A stretch of 64,000 bases of DNA, taken from NCBI RefSeq assembly GCF_040253615.1, contig NZ_JBEJGY010000004.1, positions 4,650,001 to 4,714,000 on the forward strand. The letters run 5' to 3'. Of this stretch, positions 60,901-64,000 are shown in pieces. Both the position numbers and the translations under genes were made by a program. The notes under the pieces are model-generated. The model did no database searches and was not told the origin of the DNA. It worked only from the letters and a program-made list of their open reading frames with translations. Origin of the DNA: Streptomyces sp. Edi4. Its GTDB lineage: Bacteria > Actinomycetota > Actinomycetes > Streptomycetales > Streptomycetaceae. Position 1 is the stretch's first letter; each line of letters starts with the position of its first letter.

Positions 60901-61156
60901 CGCCGAGCCGCAGCGTTCCCGGCAGCAGCTCCTCGTCGCTGTAGAGCAGCGCGGCGTCCAACTCCTCGTCCCGCCACAGGGCTTGGGCGCTCACCTCTCC
61001 GATGGCGGGGTGGGCGAGCCGGACGGGCGCGGCGCCGGCCAGGTTGTGCGCGCAGGTCAGCACCAGCCAGGGCGAGACGATGACGCCGCTGCCCTGGCAG
61101 CCGTCGGACAGGACGGCCACGACCCGGTCGGCGGTCGTGGGCGGTCCTGTGCTCAT
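57932..61156 (-). CDS. Trypsin-like protease-NACHT-LRR protein (NLR-like conflict effector)
   Basis: The product is 1074 aa. Residues 1-200 are a trypsin-like serine protease domain with apparent triad His37 (LVLTCAHNLAG), Asp67 (ELDAALLYSD) and Ser156 (LAGLSGAPLF). A linker leads to a NACHT NTPase: Walker A GEAGAGKTT (299-307), Walker B ALLLVDGLDEVP (379-390), sensor region RCVVTVRP, then the typical helical tail ending FQFTHRTFQDFLAAKEF. From about 700 come helical repeats, and from about 850 leucine-rich repeats (LSQLARLPRLSSLALLDM, LPVLTGVTTLHLEAD, WPALTHLELAP). This is the sensor-NTPase-effector design of bacterial NLR-like immune systems. No signal peptide is present. Its ATG overlaps the Trypco2 stop. 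What triggers it is unknown. Confidence 0.92.
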   Translation of the reverse strand: MSTGPPTTADRVVAVLSDGCQGSGVIVSPWLVLTCAHNLAGAAPVRLAHPAIGEVSAQALWRDEELDAALLYSDEELLPGTLRLGAVDTAQSLPGCEIIGFPDIQRYGADHHLDYDQFVGAVLPVAGCRRGDLVCELHRPPAAERADGRSPLAGLSGAPLFAGATLLGLVKEIPRGRAHRRVVCVPLRAVFEAEGLRAAFATLAAVPVLEPVTGVPLEDQLYEREYAEAIGASYRKTKIFGLDELNKRDSEWDLDTAYLSLEARPKASEPPQAGRALMDSAPQRIDALLASRPRVLIRGEAGAGKTTLVWWLAAHAAAGRLGPGLADLNALVPFVVPLRSLRAQGATFPLPAQLPSAARLVVDAAPEGWAGRVLRTGQALLLVDGLDEVPQEDREEAHRWLAALLDRYPRTRCVVTVRPMAVEPDWLKYAGFEELRLLLMNDEDITAFIAAWHSAARLDSGPHEDLDELERELSEQFKQNSTLRGLARTPLLCAVICALHRLRQGFLPDTRWKLYEAALRMLLGNRDQQRKVEAPEGLEVSAEECTELLQRIAVWLVREGQSEFTRDQALRRLERALSGMANVRAQGTPEDVLRHLLNRSGLLQERADNVFQFTHRTFQDFLAAKEFVEDGHLGELLRHAAEEQQWQDVILLAAGHCGRRDRAVLVNGLLDAGTRRRGHQDRAKIQVLAARCAQHAAYLDETTARRVGEHIEALLPPRDLETVTLLARLGPSVLTHLPAPDRAAPEALAHVVGLINRVGGAEGVEHARAWAAAHPGAADLFAAEWSRYPAERYARDVLAILDLSAARLHLETRRQLAQLPHVPGAHRLWITLPPDLTAAELGGALRGRTVTALRLNGTERLEGLGFLGDSADCLADLEVLRGSGLRDLSQLARLPRLSSLALLDMAAQEVDLSPLGAAPALRTLLFGSSTDLYLSQLPVLTGVTTLHLEADQVAGFDALSRWPALTHLELAPSSSATTRRLLAYVRGRPGITRLGVALSSVAALTGVAPLPGVRHLDLWLANSDGDLGAVLTVFPALTTVDLAVGTVQAGSWNPAALLRRPGLSVTVNGGPPPP

Positions 61157-61500
61157 CGCGGGCCGGCCTCGAACCGGCCGGGCCGGTCGTTGCCGACCCG
61201 CCACGCCGAGCCGTCTCCGGCGGCGTGCGGTGTGAGCGTGAAGGACACCTTGTGGGTGCGCGCGGTGGTCCGCCCGGCGTCCGCCCCGGCGTCCACCACC
61301 CAGGCCCGCACCTTGGCGCCGCCCTTGATCTCCTTGCGGAGTTCGAGCGTGAACTCCATGTGGATGTCGCCGAGTTCGAAGACCAGCGCCCGTCCGCTCG
61401 CCCGCGCGGCGGCGTCGGTGAGCTGATCCCGTACGGACTCGATGGCGTCGGCCAGCTCGATCCCGTCAAACCCTTCGAACGCCGCACCCTCGTCGGTCAT
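61153..61500 (-). CDS. Trypco2-family small protein (trypsin-NACHT partner)
   Basis: The product is 115 aa. The core IELADAIESVRDQLTDAAARASGRALVFELGDIHMEFTLELRKEIKGGAKVRAWVVDAGADAGRTTARTHKVSFTL matches, as I remember it, the Trypsin-co-occurring domain 2 (Trypco2), a small domain described by its genomic linkage to trypsin-NACHT conflict proteins. The first 12 residues are acidic. ATG 61500 is chosen because GAGGGGG lies seven bases upstream; the longer frame to 61542 lacks a site. It overlaps the protease-NACHT start by four bases (ATGA), so the two are made together. The role, perhaps inhibitor, adaptor or target marker, is unknown. Confidence 0.82.
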   Translation of the reverse strand: MTDEGAAFEGFDGIELADAIESVRDQLTDAAARASGRALVFELGDIHMEFTLELRKEIKGGAKVRAWVVDAGADAGRTTARTHKVSFTLTPHAAGDGSAWRVGNDRPGRFEAGPR

Positions 61501-61599
61501 GATGCGCCCCCTCGCCTCTGCATCAATTCTCGCGCCGCACAAGGGAGTTGGAACAGGGGTGGGAACGGATGGGGTCGCGCGGGCTGGAGGGCCGGGGTG

Positions 61600-64000
61600 T
61601 CACCGATCGCGGCCAACGAGAGCTCCCCGGTGGGTCAGGCCCACGCCCGGGGCGAGCGCTTCCGTCCCGGACAGCGCGACCGGCGGGAGCTCCACCGTCC
61701 TCAGGTCGGGGCAGGCGGCGAGCGCGCTCACGTCCAGTGCGGCCGCGATCCGGCGGCCGCCGATGACGATCAGGTCCCGGACGCATGGGAAGAGCGAGGG
61801 AATCCGGTCGAGGGCCGTCTGGGAGGGCCCCTCCAGGAGGAGGGTCCGGATCCGGTCGAGCCGGGCCGATGGCGGCGCCGTGTCCGTGGATGGCCCGGTC
61901 ACGGCCAGGGTGCGCAGATCGGGCAGCCAGGCCAGCACGGTCCAGTCGGACGCGTCGCGCGGGCTGTTGCGCGGCCCCAGGCGCAGCGTGGTGAGCGAGG
62001 TGAAACGTGTCAGGCCGCGCAGACCGTCGGCGGGCCGCCCGGCCCCCCGCAGGTTCAGCGTCCGCAACGGCGCTCCCCTCGGCAGGTCGGAGAGCCGCCA
62101 CCCCCAGCCGTGCTCGTCCAGGGCCAGGCTTTCGAGCTGGTCGAGGCCCGCGAGGGCGAACGGGTCGAGATCGGGGCCCGCCTCCAGGGCCAGGGTCCGC
62201 AGCGGCAGCCGGGTCAGCCGGGTGAGGTCCCTGAGGCGTCCGCAGCCGCTCAGGGTCAGATCGGCCAGCGCGTCCTGACCGGCGAGGAACGCCAGGTTCC
62301 GCAGCTCCGGGTTCTCCTGGAGGCGCAGCCCGGTCAGCCGCGCCCGCTCCGTGTAGGCGCGCAGCGCGTCCGGCGACAGGCCGTTGCGGGCATCGAGGAG
62401 CGGCCGGGTGCCCAGCTCGCGCAGGGCCGCCAGCTGCTCCTCGGAGGTCACACAGAAGTACAGGCCGGTGGGGTCGAGGCGGGCGATGACCTCGTCCGCG
62501 TACTGCCGGGTGTCGAACTGGTTCCAGGACCACGACAGTTGGGCGCGCACGCCGAGGTCCTGGCACCGGGCGAACCGCGCCATGAACGGGATCGCGCGCT
62601 CGGATCCGGTGTGCGACGCGGCGATCACCACATGTGCGGCGCTCAGGGGGTCCAGCCCCTCCGGCCCCGGCAGCAGGTCAAGGATCAGCGGGCCCGCCTT
62701 GGCCAGGACGCGGGCGGCGGCGGGGCTCGCCGGGGGGATGAAGCCGGCCGTGCGCCGCTCGACCCGCGACCGCAGCGCGGGATCGAGCTCCGCCGCGTGC
62801 TCAAGGCACGTCGCGGCCAGCATGTGCACCCGCATGCGGACGGCCGCCGAGGCGTGGTCGTCTCCGAAGGACAGCAACTCGCTGAAGATCTCGCGTCGTT
62901 CCCGCGGCCGGGCGTGCGCGACGGCCATCCGGATGACGTCCTCCCACTGGTCGTCGGCGGCGTGCCGCACCAGCTCGCCCCACGCCCCCTCCTCGACGGC
63001 GGCCCGCGCGCCGAGGAAGTCCTGGAAGGTGCGGTGCACGAATTCGACGGCGCCGGGGCCCGGCTCGCGGAGCAGTCCGCTGCGGTGCAGGAAGTGGGTG
63101 TAGACGGCCGCCGCGTCACCGATGCGGGCGATCTCCGGGACGGCGGGGAGCAGGTCGTCGATGATCTGCTCGGCGCGTGAACGGTCCATCTCCGTACGGC
63201 CGTTGCGGATCAGCCAGTAGGCGATGCGCTGGAGCAGCTGGAGCTGGGGCTCCTCGCGCAGCTCGGGCAGGCCGCTCATGCTGCGCTCGCGGTCGCGGCG
63301 GGTCAGGAGCATGGTGAGGGCGGCGTCGTAGAGGTCCTTGCGGCCGTACGGCAGGAAACCTCGGCGGTCGCGGTGCAGGGCGCAGATCAGGCCGCACATC
63401 AGCGGGTTGGTGGCGAGCCGGCCGAGGTCGGGTTTGGCGCGTACGGAGTCGAGGAGCTGGGCCTCGTACGCGGCGAGGCTCGCCTCGTCCTCGGCGCGGG
63501 AGCGGGCGGCCTCGTGCCAGCGGCGGACGAAGGCGGCCACGTCCGACGGGCTCATGGTCGACAGGGTCAGCTCCGCGAAGTCCTCGTCGCCCAGCCAGTC
63601 CTCGCGCACGGCCGAGGGGCGGGAGGTGACGAGCCAGCGGTTGCCGGGGAAGGCGGCGATGAGGTCGCCGAGCCAGGAGCGGGTGCGGGAGCGCTCGGCG
63701 TCGGGGATCTCGTCGATGCCGTCCACGAGGACCAGGGCGCGGCCCGCCGAAAGGACCCGGGACTCCCAGCCCGGCGGCTGCTCACCGGCCAGCGGGGAGC
63801 CGACGGCCGCGAGGAAGTCCTTCGGCGCGGGCAGGCGCTCGCCGTGCCGGGTCAGGGTGCGCAGGGGCAGCACGAAGGGGATGCGGTCGCGCAGATACGT
63901 CATCCGGTCGTCGTGGTCCCCGGCGCCCATGCGGGCCGCGCTGACGGCGAGCCACTGCACCAGGGTGGTCTTGCCGGAGCCCGCCTCGCCGCGCAGCAGG
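61600..64000 (-). CDS. NACHT-LRR NTPase, 5' end outside window
   Basis: About 800 residues are visible, entering at the Walker A (GEAGSGKTTLVQWLA encoded at 63945-63994), so the N-terminal effector domain lies beyond base 64000. Then come Walker B ALVLVDGIDEIPDAE, the sensor motif RWLVTSRP, the helical tail EFVHRTFQDFLGARAA and C-terminal leucine-rich repeats (LRNLAFLAGQDALADLTLSGCG, LPLRTLALEAG, LDQLESLALDEHGWG). It is collinear with the downstream protease-NACHT protein from the NTPase to the repeats, so the two are paralogues. It precedes the Trypco2 gene by 99 bases on the same strand. A trypsin or other effector at its missing N-terminus is expected but unseen. Confidence 0.9.
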   Translation of the reverse strand, partial: LLRGEAGSGKTTLVQWLAVSAARMGAGDHDDRMTYLRDRIPFVLPLRTLTRHGERLPAPKDFLAAVGSPLAGEQPPGWESRVLSAGRALVLVDGIDEIPDAERSRTRSWLGDLIAAFPGNRWLVTSRPSAVREDWLGDEDFAELTLSTMSPSDVAAFVRRWHEAARSRAEDEASLAAYEAQLLDSVRAKPDLGRLATNPLMCGLICALHRDRRGFLPYGRKDLYDAALTMLLTRRDRERSMSGLPELREEPQLQLLQRIAYWLIRNGRTEMDRSRAEQIIDDLLPAVPEIARIGDAAAVYTHFLHRSGLLREPGPGAVEFVHRTFQDFLGARAAVEEGAWGELVRHAADDQWEDVIRMAVAHARPRERREIFSELLSFGDDHASAAVRMRVHMLAATCLEHAAELDPALRSRVERRTAGFIPPASPAAARVLAKAGPLILDLLPGPEGLDPLSAAHVVIAASHTGSERAIPFMARFARCQDLGVRAQLSWSWNQFDTRQYADEVIARLDPTGLYFCVTSEEQLAALRELGTRPLLDARNGLSPDALRAYTERARLTGLRLQENPELRNLAFLAGQDALADLTLSGCGRLRDLTRLTRLPLRTLALEAGPDLDPFALAGLDQLESLALDEHGWGWRLSDLPRGAPLRTLNLRGAGRPADGLRGLTRFTSLTTLRLGPRNSPRDASDWTVLAWLPDLRTLAVTGPSTDTAPPSARLDRIRTLLLEGPSQTALDRIPSLFPCVRDLIVIGGRRIAAALDVSALAACPDLRTVELPPVALSGTEALAPGVGLTHRGALVGRDR

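Overview
The window is a stretch of a high-GC actinobacterial chromosome, almost certainly Streptomyces. Evidence for this: strong third-position GC throughout, Lsr2, ClpC with a ClgR-type box, the whiJ/abaA-type trio (DUF397 / XRE-DUF5753 / HATPase), an SCO3374-type protein, and the dispersed hairpin repeats typical of Streptomyces intergenic DNA. Most genes are single-copy core functions. No tRNA, rRNA, CRISPR array, insertion sequence or phage module is visible.

Layout. 1-5.9 kb: end of an AraC regulator, a FUSC membrane protein, a small lipoprotein and the whiJ-type regulatory cluster. 6-14.1 kb: aldehyde dehydrogenase, DinB and PadR genes, a repeat island, glutamate decarboxylase, YbjQ, DedA, ThrE-type exporter and pyrophosphatase. 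14.2-25.5 kb: PBP4-type carboxypeptidase, metalloprotease, tilS-hpt-ftsH-folE, then an opposing folP-NTF2-folB-folK-DUF3180 run and a MarR/MFS divergent pair with a paired operator. 27-34.4 kb: a lysyl-PG-synthase-like protein, an esterase, and an osmoprotectant ABC transporter with divergent ATPase and permease/binding-protein genes. 34.4-39.6 kb: a coiled-coil membrane protein, tandem repeats, a stand-alone type III polyketide synthase, and an orphan nuoD paired with a MidA/NDUFAF7-type methyltransferase. 39.7-45.6 kb: a two-component system, a quinone oxidoreductase behind a palindromic promoter, an ArsR/DUF5937 regulator with two operators, and a threonine-aldolase-like enzyme. 45.7-51.3 kb: a tightly coupled cofactor operon (DUF2520/PanG-like, panC, nadB, nadC, coaX). 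51.9-57.8 kb: small conserved proteins, a BlaI-type repressor, ArgA-type acetyltransferase, lsr2, the SCO3374-type gene and clpC.

57.9-64 kb (minus strand, running off the window): the most interesting system. A NACHT-LRR NTPase (5' end outside), a Trypco2-family small protein and a trypsin-like-protease-NACHT-LRR protein form one apparent operon, with a 4-base overlap at the Trypco2/protease junction. This is the architecture of NTP-dependent bacterial conflict (NLR-like immune) systems. It is separated from clpC by a 23-bp perfect-stem bidirectional terminator.

Other standouts are the NuoD/NDUFAF7-type pair, with the known target arginine conserved; a ketopantoate reductase candidate next to panC; a cysteine-rich extension on NadC; several paired palindromic operators; a hairpin between the ftsH Shine-Dalgarno and its start codon; and a hairpin covering the lsr2 ribosome binding site.
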